Notes under the pieces: model-generated
Databases searched by the model: none
What the model was told of the DNA's origin: nothing
The model's input: only the letters and a program-made list of their open reading frames with translations
Assembly: GCA_005406025.1 (NCBI GenBank)
Contig: BGZK01001194.1
Coordinates: 124,001 to 188,000 of the forward strand
DNA length: 64,000 nucleotides
From: Eumeta japonica
Taxonomy: Eukaryota > Arthropoda > Insecta > Lepidoptera > Psychidae
Direction of reading: 5' to 3'
Shown: one piece after another, positions 27,311 to 35,399 of the stretch
How positions within the stretch are numbered: position 1 is the first letter of the stretch
How the letters are laid out: each line of letters opens with the position of its first letter
Program-made: the position numbers and the translations under genes

Positions 27311-30300
27311 CGCATGTGCATGACTGTCTGACTGTGTGTAAGATCACATGGGAATCTTACACAGCGCACGGTAATAATCTCGAACTGTAACGCGTTATTG
27401 ACAGTTGTCGCAACCGCGAATTCGCATCGATCATCCCGCACCAGCCGGCGCGCTATCGGGAACGACACAACGAAGTGTTCTTGGACTTCGAGGCGTTCCT
27501 TCTGGCTTCCATGAAAGAGAGGTCTACCCTCTGGATCCACTCTCAGATCAAGGCGTGCATGGACGCTGCCGACTGCCAACCCGATTACTGCCTCGACTTG
27601 TACGAACCCACCGGTACTCAAGGTGATTGACTATATATTTATATATACTTAAGTATCTTTTTAAAGTGTCGTCTAATTATAAACACGTTAGTTAGTTTTT
27701 AATAGATTTTTTGATGAAATTTGAAAGTAAATCATTTGCAAGCGTATTTACAATAATTTTCCTTGGAATGAAAGATTTTTGCCTAGACATAGGAATTTCA
27801 TTTATTGTATTAATTGTGTTTTTTTTGCTTTTGTTACAAATAAATACCTTTTTTAACTACAATATATGATCACATTAAGAGAAAGGGTTTATTTAATTGC
27901 ATTTAAGCTTTTAGTAAATTAAATCCCTTTCGAAAAGGATTTACTGGATTTGCGAATTATTTATTAATTGATGAAACTAAAAAATTGTCTGACTTATTTT
28001 AATTCTACCCTGAATGCACAACCATTTACAGCTTAAATAACTTGTCATTTTTTAATTATCTTCCATTATTTTTTGTTGTATTTGGTTAATGATCTGTGTA
28101 CGTAGAGTACAAATATTTTTGCTTTATCCTACGAAAGAAAATCAGTTGTTCGTTTTTTATAAATAAATATATATAATTATAAAATGTATTTTCAAACAAA
28201 ACAATTATGTTTAAGACTGTTATAAATTAATATAATGAATAATGATAATTGGCAAACTGTGCATAAATATGACTCGAGTCCTCGTGAATATGATATACTG
28301 AAATTATATTAGACAGTATTTAAATAATAAAAAATATCTACCTGTACATAAATATTTGAATTGTAAATATCTTAAAGTAGGCCATGGCCGTAAAAGGAGA
28401 GCTGTCCCAGCGTCTGGTCCACGCAACGTAACAAGCGCCGCGCTGACGGCCGCCAACGAGACGGGCTACACGCGCTTCAAAGAGAACCTGGAGTACACGG
28501 TGATCATGCCCGGGGAACTCTTCCACCGCACGCAGTCTGAGGCCAGCTGCACCACCTCCATGATGGTGGCCGCTGCCCTCGGCTCCTTGCTGTTCATGTC
28601 GGCACTGCTGGTTAGTTTAGTCTACCGATAATTTGGCGTACTGTCATTTATTACTTCTTTAAATATACGTACTTGTCTATTTTGAAAAACTATTGAGCTG
28701 TTTTGCCATAGAACTTAAATGATTTCAGAGAAAACAATGTATATTAACATAATAACTTTGTCGTTGACGCAGCGTTAAGTATTTTTTTTTATTCAGACGA
28801 ACCATGATAACATTGAATTTTGCCCAGGAAAGGGCTGAATAATTTAATATTTAATTAAACAATATTTTTCTTACATAAACGTCAATATTTTATTAGATAA
28901 TAGAAATAGAATTACTAAGATGTTCCAGTTCTCCTAAATTTTATTTTAGTAAATATTTTATATTGAAGATTTAACAGCGCCTGTTTGCATGCTTTATCGC
29001 ATATGCTATGGGAAACGCTCTGAAGAATTATCCAATGTTATTCTTGCCACTGAATTCTATCATCGTTTCCCTTGTCAGAAATACCATCATTGCCATTTTG
29101 ATAGTTGGCAGTCTACCATCGTATTGTCGGCGCCCACTTTTCTGCCTCGTACGGTAAAACTTTGCCATTATTCACCAACAGCGGCATTCCCAATCAACTG
29201 CGACGAGGTGGTTTTCAAGAAAAGGGTCTATTTCTTTGTAGAAAGCTTGCAAAACTAGTTCTTTGCAAGCCTTCTACGAGAAGTCATTAGTATGACTCCC
29301 TTCGAGTTACTGGTAAACTTGGGCGGTGGTGATCACCTATTTTCTAATGACTCGCATGTTCGTTTTCTCCTTTTGAAATGCTACAAAAAGTGGTTTTAAT
29401 AGCGGTATCGCGTATCTCGTGCATCGCCCTAGGTGCGGTATGAGGTAGAGGAGCAAGGCGTCGCGGGTGGGAAACGACGCGTCGGTTAAAATGACCGCGC
29501 ATGCGTCGCTGTTTCCCACCCACGACGCAGGCGTTTCCCCGCTGTGCGCGTTGTGTCGCGGGTAGAAACAGCGACGCAGGCGCGGTCATTTTAACCGACG
29601 CGTCGTTTCCCACCCGCGACGCCTTGCTCCTCTACCTCATACCGCACCTAGGACGACGCACGAGTTAACCGCTGAAGTAACTTTAACGAGCAGAGGAGTC
29701 GGTCAGTCCATTAATTGTCTTTAGTATTCATTTACGTTCGTTTGATTTAGGCCTTTCGGTGAATTTTTAGGCGGAGCCTTCGGTGATAGATTCAGATTGA
29801 AAACTGTGATGGTCGCTAACATAATGGAGTTTTTGACTTATGACAAGTTTCTACTTCTGGTGCTCTTTAATTTTACTTGTAATGTCGTATCGTTCTCCAA
29901 AATAAAAATGTTTCTCAATGAAAGCACTTTACCGTTTGGTAAAGTGTTTACTTGATATATACCACCCCTTTCCTTCGCTGCAGTCGTCCAGCGTCTTCTA
30001 AATCTTTGACTCGGTTCTACGTTGTAGTAAATGAAATAAAATCAAAATAAAGCATTAAACTAAATACTTATTAATTACTGTTCCATGCCTTACCCTTTCG
30101 TCACATGTATCAGAGAACATAGAGCAATAGTATTTGCAATTAATGAGAAGTGATAAATTTTAATCATATACATAAAGAGATTTAAATAATATAGGTATAA
30201 AGCGGATATTGGCAATATTTTTAGAATTTTATGCAAGATCTATAATCTCGTGCGTAGCATTGTTGTCTAGTTACGTTTAAGCGCATCACACTAGATTACT

Positions 30301-30654
30301 AAATATAAGTTATTGTGTTACTTATTGATAAAATTGTAAACTTCATGTAACAAAGTAAGGATAGGATTTTATTCATATCGTACTATGTAGTACAATATTA
30401 AAATTTTAGTCTCTGTTCATACATAAATAATGTTTATCATTAATATATATATATATATATATATTTTAAATATTGATTTTATTATTTCACAGATGTGTTA
30501 TCTTGCCTCACGCCTCAATTCGACGTTACTAAAAAGTAACAATTTGTCATCTCCGTCGGGCAAGAATTTCGAACAAATGTTGCGAGATCTAGCTCAAAAC
30601 CAACAAATTGACAGTAGGGCTAGTGGCTACACTGGACGGCCAACACTGCAGTGA
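959..30654 (+). CDS. pio: ZP-domain apical membrane protein, Piopio-like (9 coding exons)
   Basis: Exons joined in frame by GT..AG introns: 959-997, 13752-13782, 14476-14711, 21544-21680, 26296-26428, 26723-26868, 27405-27622, 28381-28610, 30493-30654; they total 1332 nt, giving 443 aa. Residues 1-16 form a short hydrophobic signal peptide (likely cut after Ala-His-Ala). The ZP domain runs from about residue 29 to 303, with cysteines at 29, 72, 96, 129 (ZP-N half) and 242, 292, 298, 303 (ZP-C half). RKRR at 317-320 is a furin-type cleavage site, residues 374-395 a transmembrane helix, and about 48 residues remain as cytoplasmic tail. The start at 959 is chosen because the hydrophobic leader follows it directly and A is at -3; the frame is open upstream to 803. 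Such proteins polymerise in the apical extracellular matrix of epithelia and trachea. Length and architecture fit insect Piopio (Drosophila about 460 aa), but the name is from family recall and another short ZP protein is possible. Confidence 0.85.
2045..2110 (+). repeat. Possible decayed tRNA-derived SINE head
   Basis: A TTGCTGAGTTAG stretch resembling a Pol III A box lies about 36 nt before GGTTCAAATC, a good B box. No tRNA cloverleaf can be drawn, so this would be a SINE relic and not a tRNA gene. Confidence 0.25.
2480..2880. promoter_or_regulatory. CpG-rich island in intron 1
   Basis: A strongly GC/CpG-rich block with runs of GGCGGCGGC and CGCGGCCG inside AT-rich sequence. It could be an alternative promoter or enhancer of the ZP gene, or an unrecognised 5' UTR. 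The 110-aa open frame across it is low complexity (Arg/Ser/Gly) and has no recognised domain. Confidence 0.3.
7200..7430. repeat. Degenerate pyrimidine-rich minisatellite, copy 1
   Basis: Starts with a 'cattcctgcgtattttgcatcgctcgat' type leader, followed by loosely repeated blocks such as TTCAATTCTGGTCACG and TTCCAATTTTGGTCACG. The open frames on both strands here are by-products of the repeat and are not genes. Confidence 0.6.
8522..8575. repeat. Short GC-rich patch with a poly-C run
   Basis: A run of eleven C's followed by cgccgggccgcgcg sits alone in AT-rich intron DNA. No function is visible. Confidence 0.4.
8849..8918 (+). repeat. 17-bp tandem repeat, about 4 units
   Basis: The unit TTATCAACCAAATGATC is repeated head to tail; later copies carry single changes and a shortened last unit. 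Confidence 0.75.
9290..9500. promoter_or_regulatory. GC-rich island with a perfect CRE-type site
   Basis: GC-rich block in intron 1 containing TGACGTCA at 9333-9340, the full CREB/ATF palindrome. Possible enhancer; no coding evidence on either strand. Confidence 0.25.
10340..10560. promoter_or_regulatory. GC-rich island in intron 1
   Basis: Very CpG-rich stretch (gccggtcgtcgg, ccgccggccgg and similar). Short frames on both strands show no domain. Regulatory function is inferred only from composition. Confidence 0.2.
10675..10810. repeat. Degenerate pyrimidine-rich minisatellite, copy 2
   Basis: Blocks of the type TTCCAGTTCTGATCTCGGTCACG in irregular array, the same composition and word set as the copy near 7200. 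Confidence 0.5.
11340..11480. repeat. Degenerate minisatellite, purine strand, copy 3
   Basis: Reads as the complement of the pyrimidine copies (gtgaccggaatcagagctgag, gattaggattgg and similar), so it lies in the opposite orientation. Confidence 0.45.
12255..12430. repeat. Degenerate minisatellite, purine strand, copy 4
   Basis: Contains accggaatctaggtcgagg, aatcgggatcgtgg and then gatcggtcgatataaaatacg. The last part is the complement of the 'gtattttatatcgaccgatc' leader, which places the leader at the right end and fixes the orientation. Confidence 0.55.
13783..14475 (+). other. Intron 2 of the ZP gene
   Basis: Runs from the GTAATT donor after the 31-nt exon 2 to the acceptor ctcag. AT-rich except for a small GC patch near 13910-13950; nothing recognisable. 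Confidence 0.7.
15615..15905 (+). repeat. Lepidopteran interspersed repeat headed by AGGGTTCC hairpin, copy A
   Basis: Begins agggttcctagccaaaatg, with a complementary cgaaaccctt shortly after, then (GTCC)n, then shared blocks 'gatgaaatt', 'agccgcta', 'cagaagctgaaaaaaa' and 'gtggcacatatttc'. The same blocks in the same order occur inverted at 42800-43078. Confidence 0.75.
17735..17855 (+). pseudogene. THAP-domain fragment (transposase relic)
   Basis: The + frame reads KHRKVPKDPKFRKKWMTAMQ, which matches the central THAP signature (FPKDP..R..W). A C-x2-C pair lies just before it, but the domain stops before its end and no transposase follows. THAP domains are common in insect P-element/Kolobok-type transposases. 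It lies within intron 3 of the ZP gene. Confidence 0.55.
18255..18330. repeat. Two adjacent perfect palindromes
   Basis: 18255-18275 pairs exactly with 18281-18301 (21-bp arms, 5-nt loop ggtac). Immediately after, 18302-18314 pairs exactly with 18318-18330 (13-bp arms, 3-nt loop). Short arms CAGAT/ATCTG flank the whole block. Confidence 0.9.
18783..18900. repeat. Alternating GC tract and small inverted repeat
   Basis: A GCGCGCGCGCGC run near 18783-18796 (a sequence able to form Z-DNA), then tgcccactatggtgggca (a 7-bp inverted repeat) and a GTGACGTCAT motif near 18867. It may be an edge of another THAP-type element, which has the same motif inside its ends. Confidence 0.3.
19095..19260. repeat. 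Degenerate pyrimidine-rich minisatellite, copy 5
   Basis: Leader cttgcatattttgtatcgac, then blocks like TTTCAGTCCTGGCTCCG and TTCCGATTCTGGTC, then a second leader-like segment 'gaattctttcatattttatatc'. Confidence 0.6.
20008..20932 (+). mobile_element. Decayed THAP-domain DNA transposon
   Basis: Ends are imperfect inverted repeats (aattggg..ttgaaaaaaaa near 20011 against the complement near 20927). A further inverted pair of GTGACGTCATAATGTTA lies at 20185-20201 and 20727-20743. A short frame from 20302 (27 aa) starts with a THAP N-terminus: the first Cys-x4-Cys zinc ligands, then the T-x-P-E-K stretch before a stop. Minus-strand sequence near 20500-20620 also looks like relic transposase. 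P-element/Kolobok-like by the domain; the exact family is not settled. Confidence 0.55.
21798..21961. mobile_element. Tc1/mariner-type MITE, copy 1 (164 bp)
   Basis: Left end CAGTACAACGCACGAAACT follows a TA; the right end is its near-complement, ending at 21961. The target TA is intact on the left and reads TG on the right. Same family as the element at 62349-62502. Confidence 0.8.
22165..22335 (+). mobile_element. LINE 3' end fragment
   Basis: Contains 'ggcaacgcactagcgacccc', 'gtccatagacgacggcgatcac' and 'ttgctcgttttccccttaat', the conserved 3' end seen in many lepidopteran LINE copies, with a short A-rich tail (22321-22331). Two related copies are in this window at 29270-29400 and 58855-59035. 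Confidence 0.65.
23285..23760 (+). repeat. Interspersed repeat with internal duplication
   Basis: Begins acccggcagaagttgccctg. From about 23473 a roughly 115-130 bp unit occurs twice ('ctatctggtgtcgaattaaa...gtcaatttttgtggtaatcag' and 'catctgctagagaattacaa...ccaattttcatggtgattgg') with many substitutions. Confidence 0.55.
24361..24515 (+). repeat. Two copies of a repeat head separated by TA microsatellites
   Basis: The block actagctggcccggcagacg plus ttgtcctttgttg occurs at 24363-24396 and again at 24467-24499. Between them are (TA)n runs and an inverted copy of 'ctagctgg'. The same head, diverged, starts the repeat near 23285. Confidence 0.7.
24545..24940. repeat. Degenerate pyrimidine-rich minisatellite, copy 6 (longest)
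   Basis: Leader 'gaattctttcatcttttgtagcgatcgat', then about 300 bp of loosely repeated TTCCGATCCCAGTT / TTCAATTCCGATTCTG blocks. An internal second leader 'attccttcatcttttgtatttcgatc' suggests two joined copies. The 66-aa Ser/Asn/Phe-rich frame here comes from the repeat. Confidence 0.6.
25338..25615 (+). repeat. Diverged tandem duplication, about 140-bp unit
   Basis: Unit 1 starts 'gacgccctccacacagct' near 25339 and unit 2 'aacgcccccgcacagctt' near 25481. Both continue with '...ggggt/at.gaatat.ata.aattcgtt.t.agtaaattcaaaca.xccaaaaaa'. Confidence 0.7.
27272..27308. repeat. (GT)n microsatellite
   Basis: About 18 GT units in intron 6, ending roughly 96 bp before the acceptor of exon 7. Confidence 0.95.
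29000..29400 (+). mobile_element. Degraded LINE 3' segment
   Basis: The end part 'acttgggcggtggtgatcac' and 'gactcgcatgttcgttttctcc' matches the LINE 3' end at 22240-22320. Upstream sequence is GC-balanced relic without a continuous reading frame. Confidence 0.45.
29416..29664. mobile_element. Long GC-rich inverted repeat (foldback/MITE-like)
   Basis: Arm 29416-29515 matches the reverse complement of 29565-29664 with only a few mismatches over about 100 bp; the 49-bp centre is also built from GACGC/GCGTC words. It is far richer in GC than the surrounding intron. Target duplications are not obvious, so the transposon class is open. Confidence 0.8.
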
Positions 30655-30709
30655 CAATCCACAGAAACAGGCAGGTCTGACGTCGGTTTTAGTGTACTTA
30701 GGTATTAAA

Positions 30710-30715
30710 AATAAA
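30710..30715 (+). terminator. Probable polyadenylation signal of the ZP gene
   Basis: AATAAA 56 nt after the stop codon at 30652-30654. It is the nearest canonical signal downstream. Confidence 0.5.
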
Positions 30716-32190
30716 CATAATTGTGAACCTCTATCATTTGAATGTAAGTTATGTTGTATACAAAATTTATGGTTTACAATCTACTTTCTAAAAACGTGGA
30801 GCATAATTATATATAAAAAAAAATTAATGGATTGATAGGTAGTGGTGTCACCTAAACAGATAGTGTTATTGGAATAAGACTGGAACAAATTGTATTAATA
30901 GTATACTATGCAGATGAATTTCTAATTATTGTTATTTATTATTTATTACACGTGAACAAATATTTATCTACAATATTAAAAATGTTTTCACAGCAATTTT
31001 TCATAGATTTTTGTCATAAAACATCTAAATAAATATTTATGAAAACGATTTATAGTTATATCTTACTTGTGTAGCTTAAAATTAGTTATAGAAAGTTTTG
31101 CACATAGAAAATCTATAATTCTGTTGTGAACTTAAAATAGTTTTATCGAAACTTATGACTGAAAAAATGAATCATTGTAATTGAATTCTTTTTCAGCCAT
31201 GACTGCCCGAATGTGAATTTATGTGTAGTAGGTAAAATAATGTTCATTATTTATTATTAAATTTTAAGTAAAGAATATCTCTTGTTTTATTTACCTAAGT
31301 GAAATAGTTTCTAATCCATTAGATCCGTCTAGATCCCTCTAAGCAGTTCTTATTACTATGAAGAATGTGACGCGAGAAAGCTCTACCTTCAAAGTGCTAA
31401 TGTAGAGTTGATGAAATAGCCCTGTCTAAATAAGGTCTAATCTTAAAGAAATGAAATTGTTTTTTTTTTTCCTTTATTTTCTTTAAACATTTCAAGTTTT
31501 ATCGTAAGTGAAGTAAGATTTAATTAAAATTAAACATTTAAATAAAAAACGCGAGTAGGTGAAATTTAAGAAAAAATATAATTTTTCACAAAGATATACT
31601 GATTAATACAGATGACTGACTAGCTGAGAATGTTTGATAAGGGTATATTTCCCTATGATTATCATTTTTAAGAAATTAAACAAAATTATCCGGAAGTAAC
31701 TTAACTGGTGATCCTGATTGGCCCTACAGTCTATATTTGCTATCTTCAACTAACGTAAGACATTCATAATTGCAGTTTTACCTTTGGATTTACTATTTTA
31801 AAAGTTGTAAATGAAATGAAGTAAATGTAACCATTTTTATTTACTCAGCTAACAATTACTTTAATTATATATGCGAACAGACATAGATTATATAACAAAA
31901 AGATTGTCTTTTACTAGTTAAAAATATGTTTATATACAATACATGTATAATTAAGGAGTGTTTCATTTAGTTTGAAATATTCAGGGAACTTATTGCAATA
32001 AGAACGTTATTATATTTGATCTTTAAGCACCAAAACTCCACGACAGTTTTATTAACAAACTCACACATTCATACGTGGGTCATAATAATTTATTTTTTGA
32101 ATAGGCCACTTAGGATACTATAGAATAGGATACTATAAAATAATAAAACACATTTAAATTTAAAAAATGGAATTCTTTGCCAATCTTATT
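30716..32190. other. Intergenic AT-rich DNA
   Basis: No exon-like frame, repeat family or structured element could be recognised between the ZP gene 3' end and the mariner remnant. Confidence 0.5.
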
Positions 32191-32207
32191 TAACGTATTA
32201 CATTCAT

Positions 32208-33304
32208 TTGTCATTTCATTTTTACAAATTAGCGGCAAAAAAATTGTCTAACGTCAATATAAATTTAACGCGAAAAATTTTTCGTGGAATGATGTTCTAT
32301 CATTTTCGTCGCTATTTAAACCAACAAGAAAGTTATAACAGACTTCAGTTGGCCTTTTATGATGAAGCTTCATCTCTTGCCACCGTTTGTAACTGGCTTG
32401 ATTAGTTCAAACATGGTCGCACTAATCTGATTGACAATCTGCGTGGGGAATGTCCGTCTGTGATAACGACTGGAGACCTCATCAGCGCTATGCGGCTCAT
32501 GATAGAGACTGACAAAAGAGTGACATACCAAAAGATTTGGACAAGTTTAGGCATCGTTAAGAGTCAAGTGCACAAAATCCTTCATGAATATTTAGCGGTC
32601 AGGAAGCTTTGTACTCTGTGGATACCTCATAATTTGACCGACGCTCAAAAACTCCGTCGCATTGATCGGTGCCGAGAAATTACGTAAAGATTTGCCGGTG
32701 GAGACTCAAATGCTGTGTACGACTTGGCTACAAGTAACGAAAGCTTGATTTACTGTTATGGACTCAAAATTAAAAGATAGCCTGCTCAGTGGGTGTTTTC
32801 TTTCGAAGAGTTTCCTTCTAAAGAAATGAGTCAGAGCGTTGGAAGAAAGATCTCGTTCTCTTTCTTTGGAATGACAGGTCGTTATGTAACAATTGTTTTA
32901 GAAGATAAAAAACAGCCATTGCAGATTGGTACACTAACAAGTGTTTGCGATTTCTTTTGGAAAAAGTTCGGGAAAAACGATCTTGCAGTAAGATTCTCCT
33001 ATATTATGACAACGCCTCACCACATAATTTAAAAAAAAAACTAACTATTTAGGAACGTTAGATTTAAAAATACTGGTTCATCCGCCTTGCAGCCCCGACC
33101 TCGCACCATACGATTTTTGTTTATTTCCTGAAATAAAAGAAATCTTCGAGGAGAGTGGTTTACAGTTGCTGAGTAAGCAGTGCCTGCATATGAAAAGGCT
33201 GTCGTAACGACCCCTACGATCGAGTGGGTAAAGTGTTTCTCTCAATGGTATCATTGGATGCAGCGATGTATGGATCTCAACGGACACTATTTTGATAAAA
33301 AATA
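32208..33304 (+). pseudogene. Broken mariner transposase (mori-type)
   Basis: Collinear pieces of one mariner transposase lie in three + frames separated by stops and frameshifts. At 32280-32460 the N-terminal HTH (FRRYLNQQESYNRLQ, then DEASS.ATV.NW). At 32460-32690 the segment ending WIPHNLTDAQK. At 32790-33010 the catalytic core. Then the 'C.DL.G.YF.K' ending up to 33303. The WVPHELT-type motif and the ending are diagnostic for mariners. The catalytic region is disrupted, so it is inactive. Terminal repeats were not found. Confidence 0.75.
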
Positions 33305-33869
33305 ATAGTAAAAATAACCCGCTAGTTTACTCAGTCTTTGATTTTTTAAGAACTTTCAGTTCGACTCGAGTAAGAATAATAATCTTATTTTTAATTTATT
33401 AACAATTTAAATGTATATAACAAACGATTACCTAATAAAATACTTGTCAACATTTTTGGTTTATAAGACAAACGAAACACACTTAAAATTTTTCACAAAA
33501 AATAATTAACAAAAAATTTATACTTTCTTCTTTAAAAATACAATTTTTAAACATTTCTTTAAAAGATAGCAATTAAAACAGGTGGTAATAAATTATAGCC
33601 AGCGAAATTATTTTTAATCTTATTTGGTTGGAATAAAATATATAATATGTACCTAGTTAGTTTCTAAAACGTAAGTAAAATTGAAACTTCAATATTAATG
33701 TTCTACCGTTAATAGTAACTTTTATCAACCACCAAGTACAGATAATATTTTTGACGTAGGCCTTGAGGAAACTAAATAATTTCCACAAAAATATTCCCAT
33801 ACTAACATAACCTTTGAATAATTTTGTGTCAGATTTATCGCTTCACTGTTTTGCCCTAAGTACTTGGTC

Positions 33870-33950
33870 AATTTGTCTGTGCCCAGAATTCGAATACAAT
33901 ACGTATTGGTTTGCAAATAAAGTGCTGATCGCTCGGCTACCACTACGATA
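33870..33950 (-). repeat. tRNA-like SINE head (Ser/Leu-type A box)
   Basis: On the - strand GTGGTAGCCGAGCGATCAGC resembles the D-arm/A box of a class II tRNA. TATTCGAATTCTGG about 45 nt later resembles a decayed B box. It is not a functional tRNA: no acceptor stem pairs. Confidence 0.35.
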
Positions 33951-34006
33951 GAATTATAATTCTGTCATATTAAATGGTTAAAGAAAATATTAGAAATACA
34001 AAATAC

Positions 34007-34043
34007 GTTTTTAGATTGTATAAAATTTATACAATCTAAAAAC
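34007..34043. repeat. 37-bp perfect palindrome
   Basis: Arms of 18 bp (gtttttagattgtataaa and its exact complement) around a single central A. Confidence 0.95.
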
Positions 34044-34405
34044 ATACTCGTATTTCCTTAACAATATAACAAAGTAAAATTTAATGTCGTATAAGACTTA
34101 TTTGACGAATTATCCCAAAAAGTTCATTCATTCATTAATATTAAGATATCAATTACCTAGTTGTCGCCCGCATCATTGCCTGCGTGGGTATAGAACGGAA
34201 TAAATTCCTGTATATTTTATATCTGATGATGCGGCAAGCGCGGATCCACCGTTGCGGGCACGATGGGCATGTCCACAACCCTTACCTACATGTGACGTCA
34301 CACTTTCACAGTTCACTGGGATCGATAGGATATTATATGCAATGCCTTATTAAAATAAAAAATTAAAATGAATCGTGCATGATTCAGAACGGAGAAAAGT
34401 ACTTA

Positions 34406-35235
34406 AGCGGCCTTTACATTATACAACTGTCGTACGTACGATGGTCGTCCTAGTTGTTTGCAACTGTCGCAAACGTCGTTACATTTATAGAACACGTCGA
34501 AAAACGACTGCGACGAAATTATTCATATGGCTTCGGAATGGGTCGTAAAAAACTAGTTGCAATTACGGCGATTGTAGTGTGTAAAAAAGAAACAAAAAAA
34601 AGATTACAAAAGACGAAGGACTTTGCTGATAAAAAGAAAAGCATTTTTCACATTGCCTTATTGAGGGTTTCTTAAACTTATGGCACACGTACCATGTTTT
34701 AAAGTTTCAAAGAAGGGCGAACCCCTAAGAAAGTAATAAACTCCCCATCCTAAGAAAGTAATAAAATTGGCTGTTGAAGAAAATAGGTTTTTTTTTAATT
34801 ACACATACAAAAGAAATATATTTTTAGTATTAATGTGATAGGTGGAGATTTGTTTCTTGTCGCAAATTGAGGCGGTTCTTAATTTTTTTTTGCCCAAGAC
34901 GATCTATTAATATTCTGCAAGCAAGAATGTTTTTGATATATATTTATGAATTTCTTCAAAAACCTTCGTTTTCATCCTCTATTCAGTAGGACACGACCAA
35001 CCTTGCCCACATTTGAAGGTAAATGACACAGTCGTACAAATTGTATCGATTAGCATCTGCATTGTAAAACCGTCGTAGGAATCGCACAAGTTGGAACTTG
35101 GCGAGATCCGACCGTGCGATTTGTACGACCGTCGACCGGTCGCATGCGACAGCCCTTTACATTACACAACCGTCGTTCAGATCTATACAACAGTCGTATA
35201 CATCGGTACAACGTTTGTATAATACAAAGGGCCCA
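34406..35235 (+). mobile_element. Harbinger-like TIR transposon remnant (830 bp)
   Basis: Left end AGCGGCCTTTACATTATACA and right end (complement) TGGGCCCTTTGTATTATACA form inverted repeats; both sides are flanked by TTA, the PIF/Harbinger-type 3-bp target duplication. Related subterminal copies of 'ccctttacattacacaaccgtcg' occur near 35151. The frame 34454-34675 (basic, MGRKKLVAITAIVV) may be a remnant N-terminus of its nuclease and is truncated. Confidence 0.7.
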
Positions 35236-35399
35236 TTAGTTATAGACGATATGCTGGTACGTCATATTACATTTTTGATAAACATATTTTCTGTTTCTTT
35301 TTGGCACAAAATATTTGTATTAGAAAAAGAGATGACTATTCGCTGGGTGGGCAGTATACATTAATTTCAAAGTAAGTGATGTAAGCGTGCACGCACATG

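Larger units (their letters stand above)
28611..30492 (+). other. Intron 8 of the ZP gene
   Basis: Donor GTTAGT, acceptor ttcacag. It contains a LINE remnant ending near 29400, the 249-bp GC-rich inverted repeat at 29416-29664, and a (TA)n run at about 30443-30465. Confidence 0.7.
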
